From: Tetraselmis striata | Taxonomy: Eukaryota; Chlorophyta; Chlorodendrophyceae; Chlorodendrales; Chlorodendraceae | Assembly: GCA_006384855.1 (NCBI GenBank) | Contig: VCJN01001679.1 | Coordinates: forward strand, 62,001-126,000 | DNA: 64,000 nt | Direction of reading: 5' to 3' | Shown: positions 50,973 to 63,932 of the stretch, piece by piece | Layout of the letters: each line of letters starts with the position of its first letter | How positions within the stretch are numbered: the stretch's first letter is position 1 | Notes under the pieces: model-generated | Told to the model about the DNA's origin: nothing | Seen by the model: only the letters and a program-made list of their open reading frames with translations | Databases searched by the model: none | Program-made: the position numbers and the translations under genes

Positions 50973-53900
50973 ATGAAGACTTACACACAGTTGGCAGCGC
51001 TGCTCCTTTTGCTAGGTGGGTCTCCAGCCCCGCCCCCCAGCCGCCTCCTTGCCCCCCGCGAAGGGTTCTGCCCAGCTAACGGTATTTCCGCGAGCAACTA
51101 CCGCTCGCGGCGTTCCCCAACCTCGCCCTCTAGGCTTCTACTGCTTCGGCAAGAGACCGAACTCTGCCTAGAGATGCGAGCCCCCTCCTTAGAGGCAAGC
51201 ATGCTTCCGTTATCGGCTCCGGTCGGTTAGCTCGCGAGCAGCAGGCTGGCGGTGTCAAGCGGGCACGAATGTGCGTCACGTCACGGGCGACACCCCCCCC
51301 CCCCCCCCCCCCCCCCCCGCCCCCCCTTCGCGAGTGTGCCGGCGTGGATATTTTTCGCCCCGCCGGCCAGCGCGTTGCTAAGAGAGTCTTCCTCAGGGGC
51401 CGCTCCGAAAGCGGGAACTTTCCACGAGGGCTCGTCGGGAGGCGGGACGACTTATTCCGTGAGCAGGTGGTATGTTCGGCGTGGGAACGTCGGCGCACTC
51501 GTGGTGGCGAGCAGAGTGGGGGGAGTCTTTTCGTCCACCCCCCCCCCCCCCCCCCCCCTCCCCTCACCCCCCCCACCCCCCCTCCCCCCCCCACCCAAAT
51601 ATTTCTTCTTTAGGCTCTCTCCCGCGCGGTGTCAACCCCTCTCGCCAACTTCTCACACTCATGCCGGATACATGTAGCGTGCACACGCCACTTCGCTGCC
51701 TGGGGCGATTGAGCGGTTTCCCATAGTCTTCCCGTGTCGTTTGCCCGGGAATGTGCCAACTGGCAGAGCTGCACGTTGCTCGAGTGGGCACCTCCCCGGC
51801 ACTTACTTGCGTGCCGCTGTGCTCTCGTCGCCGCACAGGACTGCCCGTCGCGGCCGGACAGGTGTCGGACGCCAATGATTTCGGTACTCTTGATACGTCA
51901 TCCATGAGTTTCTACGGCTTCTACGGCTTCTACGGCGTCGACACTCAGCCCGACCTTCAATGCGAGGTGGTCAGCATCAAGTTCAACCTCTACAACTACG
52001 GGGCACAGGATCTTACCTATGTGTCCACGATTGAGTACATTATCGACCAGACAAAGGTCGCCATCGACGCGACCTACCTCCAGGCGGTGCCCACCGGTAG
52101 CACCAACGACTACCGCGTCGAGGTCACCGAGCTCAGCGGCGCGGAGGTCACCTACGTCACCGTTTCCGTGGACATTTCTTTCATCCACAGCCCGGCCGGC
52201 AACAGCTACGCCACCAGCAAGTCCAACGGCGGCGCGTTCGCGAAGTACCTTGGCGTCGCCGCGGAGGACCAGCCCGAGAACGCTGAGCTCGCGCCTGTCA
52301 ACGGCGTCAGCTCCATCGGCCTCGACCTGATTGTCACTGGCTACAGCGAGGCTATCCTTGCCGACGCCAACGAGCAGGCCGCCTTCGAAGGCACTCTCAC
52401 GGCCGCCATGCAGTCCGCTATCTACCAGACCTACGGCAGCGCCGTCACCGCCGAGGGTGTGAGCATTCAGTTGTTTGGCATCTCCGACGAAGGCACCGAT
52501 AGCGACCCCGCCATCGCCGTCCGCGTATATGTGCACTTTGAGAAAAGCGCCGACATTGCTGCCCAGTTCCTGGCGGACCTCATCGCCGACCCCTACCAAT
52601 TCGGCGACAACTACGGCGTGCTATCAGGCGCCATCAAGGTGGTGGAGGCTGTGGATGTCAGCGCCGACACCCCCGAGACTGCCGATTCCCGCAAGCTCCT
52701 GCAGAATGGGGTTGCGGGTGAGGACTCTGCGGTGACAAACCACATGGTGACAGGCCTGGCCGCTGCTGGCCTCGGTGTGGCCTCCATCGAGGAGGGCGGC
52801 ATTGTGTGCAGTAACGCGCCTGTGTCTTCCTTCTACGGCTTCTATGGCGCAGACTCCTCCGCAGTATTTGGCGATGGCTCCTCCGGTGCGGCGCCTCAGA
52901 GCGACGATGGCTCCTTCACCACTCGCGATGGCGTCCCCGGCACCGGCTCCTCGGGCGTCCCCGGCACAGGCTCCTCGGGCGTCCCCGGCACAGGCTCCTC
53001 GGGCGTCCCTGGAACCGGCTCCTCCGGCATCCTCGCCTCGGACTTTTACGGCACCACGTCTTTCTACGGCACATCCTTCTATGGCACCTCCTTCTATGGC
53101 ACCTCGTTTTACGGCGAGGATAGCTTCGTGGCCTCCAGCAGCAAGGAGGAGGGCTCCAGTGCCGCAGACATGTCCTTTTACGGCTACTCCCCCGTGGCCC
53201 CCAAGCCCGAGAGCCCCAGCGCCAGCCCCAGCTCAGGCCCTGGCCCCTCCCCTGGCCCCGCCCCCGCGCCGCCCGCAGACACCCTCAACCCGGTGTACTT
53301 TACCTCCATCCTCTCCGACTTTGACATGTCCGACCTCATCGGCTCCGACATGGACGTGTTCCGCCAGGATTACATTTCAGCTGTGGAGAACGCGGTGCGC
53401 CTGCTTGGCATCACCTCCGAGCCTGAGGTGACCGTGGAGGACGTGAGGCCCGGCTCGGTGGCCGTCGATACCGTTGTCACCTTTGTCAACGACCAGTCCG
53501 GCGCCGACTTGCTGCAGCAGGTGCTGGGCATGAACCCCAGTCTGGCCTTCCCCGCCTTCAGCAGCCTGGGCGCCATCACCATCACGGACGTCGGCTCCAG
53601 CGCGCCCGCTCCTGGCCGGGTGGAGGGCTCCCCTGCCGTCGACCGCGAGAACGACACCGACGGCGAGTGTGAGCAGATCGACCGCTACGGCGACTGCTGC
53701 GCAACTGGTCTGGACGCCAAGATGGAGTGCTGCTCCGCCGGTGCCGTGGATGAGTGCGGCGTGTGCGGCGGCGACAGCTCCACCTGCGCGCTGTCTGCTG
53801 TGGTGCGCGTGTCCACTCCCGCCCGCCCTGGCCTGGAGGATCCCAGCAGCGCCGCGTTCCAGGCCATGCTGGCCGACTTCAAGGAGGTCGTGGCCACGCT

Positions 53901-54687
53901 CTTCACCGCCTTCAACATTGACAGCACCGACGTGGAGGTGGCTGCTGTCGCCGGCGCGTCGAGCGCCAACGGCGAGATGACCATGGACATCCCCTTCCGG
54001 ATGTACCCCAGCGCTGCCAACGGCGTGACCGTCCCCACCGTGCCTCGCGCCACCAGCATCCTGACCTCCGCTGCCGACGCCCGCATGACTCAGAGGGACC
54101 TCACCCTCATCGAGGTCATCGAAGTGTCCCGCCGCGGCGTGTGCAACAACGGCGTGTGCGAGATCGGGGAGATGATGCCCATCACTGGCGCGATGCGCCA
54201 GGACCTGTGCGCGGACGACTGCCCCGGCGTTGTCTCGTGCCCTGTGGGCTCGGCGGCGGACCTCGTGGGCGAGCGCTACTCCGTCTGCACCGGTAACGGC
54301 GCCTGCGTCCAGTCAAGCGGCCAGTGCCGCTGCGACGCCGGCTACGCTGGCGCAAACTGCGGGCAGTGCGCTCCTGGGTACATCGCCCAGGACGGCAAGT
54401 GCGCGTCCACCGCTGACCGCGAGATCGTTGTTGAGCCCGTTGACGGGAACAATAACGAGGTCGCCGCCTCCAGCGACAGCTCCCAGCGCGACATTATCCT
54501 GGGTGTTGTCTTTGGCATCATCGCCCTCATCCTCATCTCCCTGGGCATGTACTGGATGCTGGTGCTCCGGAGGCGGCGGGCAGGAGCGCGCGAGGAGGGC
54601 CTCGCCTTCTCCTCGCAGCAGCAGGTCCCCGCCGGGAACGAGGAGCCCGACGTGCCCAGCAGGCAGATGGTCGAGAACGTCGTATGA
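50973..54687 (+). CDS. Secreted/type I membrane protein with FYG repeats and EGF-like domain
   Basis: Two exons, 50973-51015 and 51839-54687, 963 residues. The join is phase 1 and restores a signal peptide MKTYTQLAALLLLLG-LPVAAG that neither exon shows alone, which decides the start. Then: FYGFYGFYG about 39-47; folded regions with conserved hydrophobic pattern; FYGFYG about 346; four VPGTGSSG units about 382-412; an FYG cluster (TSFYGTSFYGTSFYG) about 417-440; a Ser/Pro-rich linker (SPSASPSSGPGPSPGPAPAP) about 473-496; a Cys-rich module with DECGVCGGDSSTCA about 625-666; GVCNNGVCEIGE; an EGF-like module (CTGNGACV ... CRCDAGYAGANCGQC) about 831-869; a membrane helix IILGVVFGIIALILISLGMY; and a basic stop-transfer RRRR with a ~40-residue cytoplasmic tail. 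Probably a cell-surface or wall-associated protein. No named family is recognised. The intron holds two C homopolymers. Confidence 0.85.
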
Positions 54688-57600
54688 TGAGCCGTGCGGC
54701 CCACACCGGCGGCCCGGCCGTTGCAGCCCCGGCCCAAGCCCCTCCGCGATATAAAATAAAGTGGCCACACGACATGACGGCGAGACTTCATCAGTTGGCA
54801 GGAGTGCGCGATGACCACCACGGCGTCGCGAGCGTTAGCGCAGTGCGGCAGGCGCAAGCGGCACATCAGTATTTTCTTCAATCCTTACTTCCTTTTCTTC
54901 AGTTATATTTCTTAAATGGTTTAATGACGGGATTTTTACTATCAGTAGTAGTAATTGCGCCCACACTGCGGATTCCAATGTCCATTGATCTGTTATTTTT
55001 GCTGGGATGTAAAAACAAACAGTCATACAGCACCTCCTCCGTTGTCGCTGATACCCCAGAGCCCCACGCTCTTTCCGGCACAGCCGATCCTCCCCCTTGA
55101 TGTAGTTTGACGACATTGCATGGCGAGTGCCAGTGCGGTCACTGCATCCCGGCGATCATATCCGGCTGCTCGGTCTTTCCACACAGCGCCATAGGAACCC
55201 CGCAGTGTGGCACCAATGGGATGCTATATGCTCTTCTGCTCACTGTTTGCTGCAAGCAGAAAAGTTATTCCCAATTTCACCCGTGTTTTTTTTTGTCATC
55301 CGATGTATCCGCGTGTTTTCATTCATGTAATACCGCGCCACGTGGCGTAAGAGATTTACCCATTTTTGTTTTTTTTTTAATAATCAGCATTTATCATGAT
55401 AGGGTCAAATAAAGCTCTGCTATTACACTAACAACTGCGCACAATGTCATGGCCTGTCATGATCATGGTCACTCGACAAGTGGTCATGGCGCCACATGGG
55501 CGGGCGACATGTGGCGTTTCAAGTAACCCCTCAACTAAACTGGAGTTAGTGCCCCGCGTGCGGCACCGCGCATGCATAGAACCTGGCGCATGGTGGGCAT
55601 GCAATGGTTGAGGAAACATGCCAGCAAAGGGGCGCGAGCCACTGCACGGGGTTAGTTGATAGCATCGTTGCAACGGCAGCGTTGCTCTCGTCGAGCACCC
55701 GAACAAGACACACAGATATTCATAGCGTTGCAGGGATTGCTCACAAAATTCTAAAATAAGTCTCATTAAACTTGCAATTTGAATTTTCTTACAGTTCTCT
55801 TCCTCTTCAGTCTGTCTTTGACAAACGCAAACGAGGCCAGCTGTCTTATGGCCCGACCACACGAACCCGCATAGAGTCTCACTGCTGACCCCGGAGGTGA
55901 TATTGCACGTAGCGCATGTTGAATTTCATTATTATATTCTACGCGAGGCATATAGCCCATAGCCTCATTGTATACACTGGGTTTTTTGTCAGGCGTCTGG
56001 GGACTACAATAAGGCTCCTTTTGGGCTACAAACGAAAATTGTCGGAACGTAACGTTCATTGTCAATGTGGCCACATCACAGGGATACAAGTTAACGACGG
56101 CACGGGCGTCTCAATACCCAAGACCCGGTGGCGTGACCGCGTGCTCGGTGTACTCGTACGCTACGGACCACTCCTACCTGGCACATGTTCCCCTTGAGTG
56201 CCGCCACGCCCGTTTGCCCCTTTCATTTTTCATCAATGTGTCCATCAGCATCGAAGCATTGCCACGCTCGCCATTTCAGTGCCACTCGGCTCGCGCTGGC
56301 GTGCAGCCAATGGGCATGTAGCCACGCATCAAGTGCTATAACTATAGGAAAAGTTCGCCCTATAGAGAGGAGACCGCGAGACCCTTCTCACACGCGCGTG
56401 TGCAACAATCACGGCAAGAATTTGCTTTTCCTGTGATTTTGCTCGTCGTAAGATAGCTAGCAGAATTCGTCCACAAGACTTTGTCTCATGCCCTTAATAG
56501 CCCAGTTTCAATGCCCTACACGCACGGTGGGTACATAGTTTTCATGCCATGGATTACGTGGCTTAAAAACTAACATGGGGCAGTTGTGTCCCATGGCTAT
56601 AAGTGCATATAGATGGCGCAATATCTGGTGATTTTGAAGCGCTCGCGCCACTCAGTCACTACTCTGGCACTCTGGTAGGCTTTTGCCTATATGTGAAATA
56701 ATGGTGAAAGTGCTGATGGAGACGGGTACCACGTGGTAACATCGGGTCTAGCGCGCGCCGCCAACACAGCACTTCTCCCAGGCTGTACTACCCTTAACAA
56801 CACGCATGCACGCGTGCACAGCCTCGATGCGGCCACCGATGTATGTGCACGTCAATTGGATCCGACCCCGGGACCGGGACTTGTGTGGAAGAATGTGTTA
56901 TTAAACTGCCTGGCGTGGCGTGCGCGGCGTGCGGACGATGTAAATATTGCTGTGACGATACGACTTGCACTGTAATAGTCGCCTAATAGCGATGAATAAT
57001 TGCAGGTCGATCTATACCTGGCCACATAGGAGCACTAGCTAATCAGCTGCTAGAGTCACACATATAGCTGAACGATCAAAATATGACTCCTTGCGACTAG
57101 TATAAATGTCAAAGTGACGAATACACGACTAAATAGGTATGTGGCCGGTACCGATGCTGCTACTGGTACCAGGCCGCCAGGGGCAACCCCTGCTGGTACT
57201 TGGCGCGGGAGTGAGCTGAACGATATGTTATGATGTTGCGCGTGCTGGAATACGCTATTATTACGTGGCCCAGTATATCATACCCAGGCGCGCGTGGCGC
57301 GCCCGGCGCAGTCTCCAGCGCGCGCGCCGAACGCGCTCAAGCTGGACGCCTTCGCTCCGCCTACGACGACGGCGACAAGCGGCCATATTGGTTGGCCAGG
57401 CAGGGCAGGGCCGAACGACACAAAATCTTCGTCGACATGTACCCGTACGGCGCGTAGGTTGGGTCAAGTTTTTGTGGGTGCATCAGGTGATGCCGCAAGG
57501 GGTTTGCCGCAAAATCCACTGGGGTGTGTGGCCTTTACATCGTGGTGGCACAGCCCTTCCTCAAGTGACTGTTATCTCCCTTGGCGGGACAGTCGCCCAA

Positions 57601-57861
57601 CACAGCACACAGCGAGTGTGACAGTCAGTGGGCACGATCGACAGCTGCGACTTGCTTCCCCGCCACTGCCCACTTCCTGGGAGCAGGCGTGGTTTTTCCT
57701 GCTTTCGCCCCGGATGCGCTGTCCTGCCGACCGCCCGTAGCCCGTGAAAGCCACCCCCTCCCCCTCCCCTCCACCGCGCCAGCAACCTCTGGCCGATAAC
57801 AGCCAGGCCGGGTGGAGTCTCGCGTGGCCGAGGGAGGGCGCCGGCGTGGGGGCGTCCCGCG
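54688..57861. other. Intergenic, no gene recognised
   Basis: Includes the 3' UTR of the FYG gene (AATAAA-like words near 54755; TGTAA at 55008). A block at 56510-56555 resembles 33172-33215. A GC-rich open stretch at 57230-57457 (DDGDKRPYWLARQGRAERHK) has unusual composition but no recognised domain or splice support. The last ~200 bases before 57862 should hold the WDR83 5' UTR. Confidence 0.5.
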
Positions 57862-60800
57862 ATGTACGGGCCCGCGCCGCCGGAGGAGGCGCCCGCGGCC
57901 GCTGCGGCGCGGCTGCCGTCGGAGAAGGTGGCCAGCCTGAGCGGGCACAGCGGGCCGGTGCTGGCGGTGCGCTTCAACCGGGCGGGCACCTACTGCCTTA
58001 CCTGCGGCAAGGTGCCCCCCCTCTCCCCCCGCCTCCCCCACGTCAGCTGCCAAGGGCGACCTCGCTCTCCAACGATTGCAAGCGTCGAGCCCCCACAGGC
58101 CACCGTCGGTAGCTCGGTTGCGGCCTCTGGCCCCATGTCAGCCCTCCCAAACAAATGGCCAACCCCCTCCTCCCCCCCCCCCCCCCCCCCCCACTCGCGG
58201 CCCACAGGACCGGACGCTGCGGCTGTGGAACCCTCACAAGGGCGTGCTGGTGAAGGTGCGGGCGGCGCCAGTGCTCATGCATGGCATGCGCTGCTGATGT
58301 GGCATCGACCCAGGAATCCACCGCTACAGTCCATGGCTACATGACAGGACGTTGCTTCTCACACTGAAAGGCGGAAGAGATACATTAATTGCCGTATTCA
58401 CACTCTTGTCATGTCTTCTGCTTTCCATGCATGCTCCATTGGGGATGTTACCCTCCCGCTGCGGCCACCCTTTCTCGCACTTGTCCTTCCCCTCCTGTTT
58501 GCTCCTGCTGCTGTGTGTAGCATATGTAGCATATCATTATATTCATTGTCTTTAAATATTTAAAGAATGCTGAATTGAAAACATTTGAAATGATTCATGT
58601 TATTTGCACCAAATCGAGACGGGGCTGCAGCCACCCGGCGGGGCTAACCATATTCTAAATGCCCACCCCTCCCCCCCCCCCCCCCCCCCCCCCCTTGCCC
58701 TCTCCTGCCCCCGGGGCCGCCCGCCCGCGCAGACCTACACCGGCCACGGCTACGACGTGCGCGACGTCGCCGTGAACAGCGACAACAGCCAGCTGGCGTC
58801 GTGCGGCGGCGACCGGCAGGTGTTCCAGTGGGACGTCGCCTCGGGCCGCATCATCCGCAAGTTTGCCGGCCACGACGGCGTCACCAACTCGGTGCGTCGC
58901 CAACCCCGCCCCCCGTGCGTTTAGCCCCCATGGCCGCTACTCAGTGGGGCCACAGAAAGACAGGGGTGGGATGTGTGTGTGTGTGTGTGTGTGTCTAGTG
59001 GGGGAAGGCGCCGGTCCCGGCCGCTCCTGCAGCGGCAGCTGAGGGAGGCTGGGCCACGTCTACCTGTGCTGCCCATGCCCTGAACTATGCCGTCAATGGC
59101 GGCCGAATCCAACACACTGGCTGGTCGGTAGCCGTCCAGGCAATGTCATCATGAGCAGCCCATATGGAGAGTTCATCAACAGCCCGTCGGATGTTCAGCC
59201 GACCAGCTTTTTCGTGCATACCTGTGCGTCCTCAAACCACGATTAGATTCATTAACGGCAGCTTCCTCTCCCTTTCCCTCTCTCTCTTTCTCCCCCCACC
59301 TCTCTCCATCTCCCTCTGTCTATGTAGAATGTATTTGCTGTCAGGTGCGTGCTGAAGTTATGCATTCGATACAACGCGAAAGACGCACCATGTTGTATGC
59401 ATTTAAAGTGATACAAACCCCCGACGGTAGAAACCATTGTACATATGATACAGTACATAAAATACATATAATGCAGCACATATAATACGTATGATAATAG
59501 GTATAATTATTAAATACACTATTCCAACGCGGCGGCTTGCCTGTGCCCTGCCATTGGGTCCGCGCATCCCAAGCAAGTGAACGTTTTCGCCAAACCGCGC
59601 TGATGACTCCGTGTCGTATTTGTGGTGTGGTGTAACGTCATGTCTTTGTTTCGACCGTTGGCGCGGTAACCGTCAGAATACATCCCGCTGTGCAAAATTG
59701 TTTTGTTGCATAATATTAAGTATATTTATTTCATACGTACCCCCAATAAACGGCTGCTTGCCTGTGCCCTTCCATTGGGTCCGCACGTCCCAACCCGTTT
59801 TCGTATTGTCATGAAATGCTGGTATATGTTGCCACCATTCCCGTGGCAGTGGTCAGAAAACATCGCAAACTAACAGACGGTTTTTGCAATATGAAAGATT
59901 CATTATGTTGTCATTATTTATTACAATAGCTGTCCCCGGCCGGGAGGGGTGATGAGACCGATGGATGTGCACGGGCCTGAAGTGTGTCGTCGATGCCACT
60001 TTGTCCGCCCCATGTTTAGGGGCCCCCACTCCTCCCCTCCCCACTACCTCCCTGACCGCGCTCACGGTGTGCCCGATGTGCCCAGGTGGTGTTCAGCAAG
60101 GACTGCTCCGTGCTGGTGAGCGGCGGCTACGACAAGTGCGTGAAGGTGTGGGACTGCCGCGCGCGCAACTTCCATGCGATCCAGAGCATCGCGCCCTTCC
60201 GCGACAGCGTGACCGCCGTGCTGGTCGACGGCACCGACATCCTGGCCGGCAGCGTGGACGGCACCGTGCGCCGCTTTGACGTCAGAGTAGGCGCGATGCA
60301 CACCGACGAGCTGAACCACCCGGTGCGCCCCCCCCCCCCCCCCCCCCCCACCCCGAGGAAGCCGCGCCCCAAGCGAGAGCCGCCGCAAACGCCCCTCCTG
60401 GACGTTGTACTAAAGCGACGCCATGACCCCCTTCACTCAGCGGCAACAAACAACAGTTGTCTGTTCTCTTCCGACTACATTTTCCCTCCCGTGTTTGTCA
60501 CGTACCCGTTGGCTGTGCTGAATGGTTATTCAGGGTTGATAATATGACACATCATCACCATCAGACGTTGACCAAATAAGGAGAAAGTGGCCGAAATATA
60601 CAGTAGTCCACGAAAAACCAGTCGCACAGGTTGCGGTGAATCAATAACGTCTCTGCTTGCTTCGTTTCGTGTTTAGGGTTTATAAGGGTTTTCGAGCTTG
60701 GGGTTTAACCCCCCGCCCCCCCCCCCCCCCCCCCCCCCCCCCATCCTGGTGCGGAGAAAAATATGTTGCAAGTACAGGTAGTTGGCGCGGTATTTCTCCC

Positions 60801-62712
60801 TGCATTTATTTCCTTTGCTGTTTTCGTTCCTTGCTTCCTGTGCCTGGGCACCGACTGTTACTCGTCCGTTGCGTAGTCGCTATACGGTAACTGCATTTGC
60901 CTCCACACTCCCCTTTCTCCCTTGTGAGCCCGCTCACGCTCGCCGCCCCCCTTGCTACGTGCTCCAACCCTTCCCCCTCCGCCAACGAGAAGTTGCACGC
61001 CCAGCTACTCTTGAGCTCCGCGATGTTGTAGTTATTGCAACTGCAATCGACATGGTTCTTCGCGCGGAACTCGTCGATGTAGAGCTCGGTCCTCATGAAG
61101 TAACTCGTCCGCCTCTCGTAATAAAGCGTCGTTGTGCGGTAGGTTACACCTTCGGGTCGGGCCGGCACATGTGCGCCTAATATGACTGAATAAAGCGGCA
61201 CGCAACAACAGCGAAGTGGTGACAATTCATTCCCCCACCCCCACGCCCGCCGTGCCGCAGGTGACGTCCATCGCGATGTCGCACGACGGGAAGTGCGTGC
61301 TGGCGGGCTGCCTCGACTCGACGGTGCGCCTGCTGGACCGCGGCGCGGGCGACCTGCTGGCGTCGTACACCGGGCACCGGCACGAGTCGATCAAGATGGA
61401 CTGCGCCTTCACGCCCAGTGACGAATTCGTGCTGTGCGGCTCCGAGGACGGTGCGGGCGCGTACACACCTGGGCGAAACCTTTGCGGGGAGCGGGGGGGG
61501 GGGGGGGGGGGGCGGTTCCCACCGACTTGGTCACGTACTTCCAGGCGTCCCAGGCGGCATATTCGTCGGAACAATCATTGTTACCAGGTTACATCTGGAA
61601 ATACGTGGTGTGATGTCCATTGTCACAGATATATTTACACAACTCGTCAGAAGCATTCGCGTTCCGTACCTTTCGTTTGCGTCTGTTCATTTGCGGCGGT
61701 GCGTCGTCACCACCTCGCGCCAGCTTTAGACGGCATTGCCGTCGTACGTCGTGTCGAGGGTTGCATAATAGGTAGGGGTGCCCTGCTCCACGTGTGCACG
61801 TGCGGATACGCTCGAACGCCCCGTGGTCGTCACATTGTCGTCACCTGAAACGCGTACTCAACGAGGGCTCTCGGTGTCCCTGCCGTGAGACCCGGGTACT
61901 TAAGCTGACTGGGGCCTTTATTGGATCCTGCTGGTTCGTCCTTCCGGTCGGGCGACTACTCCTTACTCGTCGGCCCGCGCCCAGTGCTGCGCATGAGCCC
62001 TTTGGGGTTGGAATGAGGCGCTGGTCGAAATCGGCTAGGCCCAACCTCGGGTGGACGGCGTCTATGGAGGGTTGCACGTGCCCTAGGTCACGATCGGGAC
62101 AACGAGGTCCCGGCCCTGGTCCGGGGGTACTTTTCTTTTATGAGCGAGTCACAGTGTCAGCTGACTCCACAAATCACCAAACTCTGCGAGGCCGGAACAA
62201 TGTACATCTCTCTTTTTCTCTCCCTCTCTCACACTCTATCTTGTTGTCGGAATCCGCCCCATTTCCAGAGGGGCATATCGTAACATTTAATTGGGTTCGA
62301 GGGTCAAAGCGTCAGTGAATGGCTTTTGCGGCGCCGATTCGGAAAATCCGTGTCGCGTTCGTAATGGGTTTTGCGTATGTCGGGATGAATATGGTGTTCT
62401 CTTCTGGGGGTGGCCCAACGACGACGCCGAGAGCCCAACGTTGTAGTTCCGGTACATGTGGGCGCACAGTATTGCGGGATGACAACTAGCAGACTCACCC
62501 CCCCCCCCCCCCCCAACACACACACACACACCCACCCAAACCATCCCGTCACCCTCACGACAGGGCGCATCTTCGTGTGGGACTTGGTGGAGGAGACCGT
62601 GGTGAAGCGCATCGACGCCCACAGCGGCGTGGTCTGCTCGCTGGCGATGCACCCCACCGGCGACTGCCTGCTCTCCTCCTCCACCGACGGCACCGTCTCC
62701 GTGTGGCGATAG
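57862..62712 (+). CDS. WDR83: WDR83/MORG1-like WD40 repeat protein
   Basis: A seven-bladed WD40 scaffold. The animal orthologue organises MAPK signalling and also associates with the spliceosome. Six exons in phase: 57862-58011, 58208-58255, 58733-58891, 60086-60322, 61261-61450, 62564-62712, 310 residues (human 315). Nearly every WD repeat of the family is visible: VRFNRAGTYCLTCGKDRTLR then LWNPHKG; TYTGHGYDVRDVAV; CGGDRQVFQWDVASGRIIRK; SGGYDKCVKVWDCRARNF; DILAGSVDGTVRRFDVRVG; LAGCLDSTVRLLDRGAGDLL; CGSEDGRIFVWDLVEE; STDGTVSVWR then TAG. TYSGHGYEV and SVDGRVRRYDLRMG of the animal protein have direct counterparts. The start ATG heads a short Ala/Pro-rich leader. Introns 1 and 4 begin GTGC followed by long C runs; intron 5 has a G run. 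No upstream exon is needed. Confidence 0.93.
59530..59880 (+). repeat. Short direct duplication in WDR83 intron 3
   Basis: GGCTTGCCTGTGCCCTGCCA at about 59533 and GCTTGCCTGTGCCCTTCCAT at about 59756. Each is followed by TTGGGTCCGCRCRTCCCAA and, further on, by GTCAGAA with ACATC. Degenerate, noncoding. Confidence 0.6.
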
Positions 62713-63545
62713 CAGCTCCCCCCCCCCCCCCCCCCCCCCTCCCCCCCCCCCCCCCCAAAACAGCGCCCCTGGCACCGGCCACGGCAAATTGGCGCACAGC
62801 TGAATAAGTGTCTCCAAACCAGGACCACCAAGCCGAGGCGGTCCGGAGCCCAACGCCTTCCGAGCATCCATGATAGCGTACGCCGATATACACCACCACA
62901 AAACTAATGGAAATGTAAATCCAACTAAAACAAAATAGTAGCACCCCTGGCACCGGCCGCGCCGCGCTGAATTGGCGCACAGCTGAATTAGTGTCTCCAA
63001 ACCAGAACTGCCAAGCCGAGGCGGTCCAGAGCTCAACGCCCTCGAGCTTCCCGAGCCTCGATGGTAGCGTATGGCGATATACACAACCACAAAGACTATT
63101 GGAAATGTGATTCCTCCCTGTGAAGGCCGCCAGGTGCCCAGGAGACAGCGTCCCCACGGGGAGGGTGTCCCACTGTTCCCAACACCTGCAAATCCCCCGT
63201 GATAGGGAAGCGCATGTGGGGTGTTCCTGATAGTGTGCCACTGCTTACGTCATATTGGGGGTGAGGGGCTTCCTTCTGCGGGAAGGAGCATGACGAGACT
63301 CAATACCCGGAGGCAAAGGAAGAGGAGAAAGACGAAAAAAGGAGAGGAAGAGGGGGGGGGGGGGGGGGGGGAGGGTAATGGTTACACATGATGCCATATA
63401 GTGCGCTCCCCGACGCAGGTTGGTTGGGGGGGGGGAGGGGGGGGGGAGGGGGAGGCTCCAACATAATATCCCGGCTGCTGGCCGGCCGGCCTCGCACGCG
63501 TGCGCCGCTGCTGCTGCACTGCTGCTGATGGCCCTTGGTGGCCGC
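62713..63545. other. Convergent 3' region between WDR83 and the right-edge gene
   Basis: Contains C runs at 62718-62756, a tandem duplication (62762-63110), and G runs at 63350-63372 and 63427-63447. A possible TGTAA poly(A) signal for WDR83 is at 62914. No gene. Confidence 0.5.
62762..63110 (+). repeat. ~178-bp tandem duplication
   Basis: Two units (about 62762-62940 and 62941-63110). Each begins CCCCTGGCACCGGCC and contains TTGGCGCACAGCTGAAT, AGTGTCTCCAAACCAG and AAGCCGAGGCGGTCC. It lies just downstream of the WDR83 stop. Confidence 0.9.
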
Positions 63546-63932
63546 TTAGTCCTTGGCGACATAGCCGTAGAACTGCGCAGGTGGGGGCAAAGGGAGGTAG
63601 GTCAGGGCGGGCATGAGCCACCCGCCGCTGACCACCTGTCACAGCGCCCCACAGCAAACCCTTCCCGGCACTGCCCCCCAACATTAACGCCAAGCACAGC
63701 CTAGACTGCGTAGCACCAGGCAGGGCGAAGCAGTGATGTAAGCTGGCGCAATGCCATGCCGCCGTGGAGTGGATGCAGGTGGGTACATGTGTGAGGGGGG
63801 TAGGGGGAAGGGGGGGGGGGCACCTGCAGCATGGGGACCACAAAGGCAATGACCAACAGGGAGATGACCACGGTGGAGGTGACGCCCTTCACGCGCTCCG
63901 TTTCCGCCTTGGTCTTGTACGTCCTCTTGCGG
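63546..63932 (-). CDS. Small single-pass membrane protein, C-terminal two exons (partial)
   Basis: Minus-strand exons 63932-63824 and 63572-63546 join in phase 0. They encode a basic stretch RKRTYKTKAETERVKG, a membrane helix VTSTVVISLLVIAFVVPMLQ, and the end FYGYVAKD followed by TAA. The acceptor at 63932 is phase 1, so more exons lie right of the window. The intron begins GTG followed by ten C, like those of the other host genes. The family is not recognised. The charge pattern suggests the C-terminal anchor of a short endomembrane or organelle protein, with only a few residues past the helix. Confidence 0.6.

Noticed and set aside
51898..52599. A 233-codon frame antisense to the FYG gene
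   Set aside because: Strong third-position GC bias of the sense gene opens antisense frames. The sense strand has signal peptide, repeats and membrane helix.
57230..57457. GC-rich frame encoding DDGDKRPYWLARQGRAERHK
   Set aside because: No recognised family, no splice partner in phase, and no second copy. Kept only as a remark.
63245..63562. Proline-rich minus-strand frame near the right edge
   Set aside because: It overlaps G runs and the downstream region of the small membrane-protein gene; no splice support.
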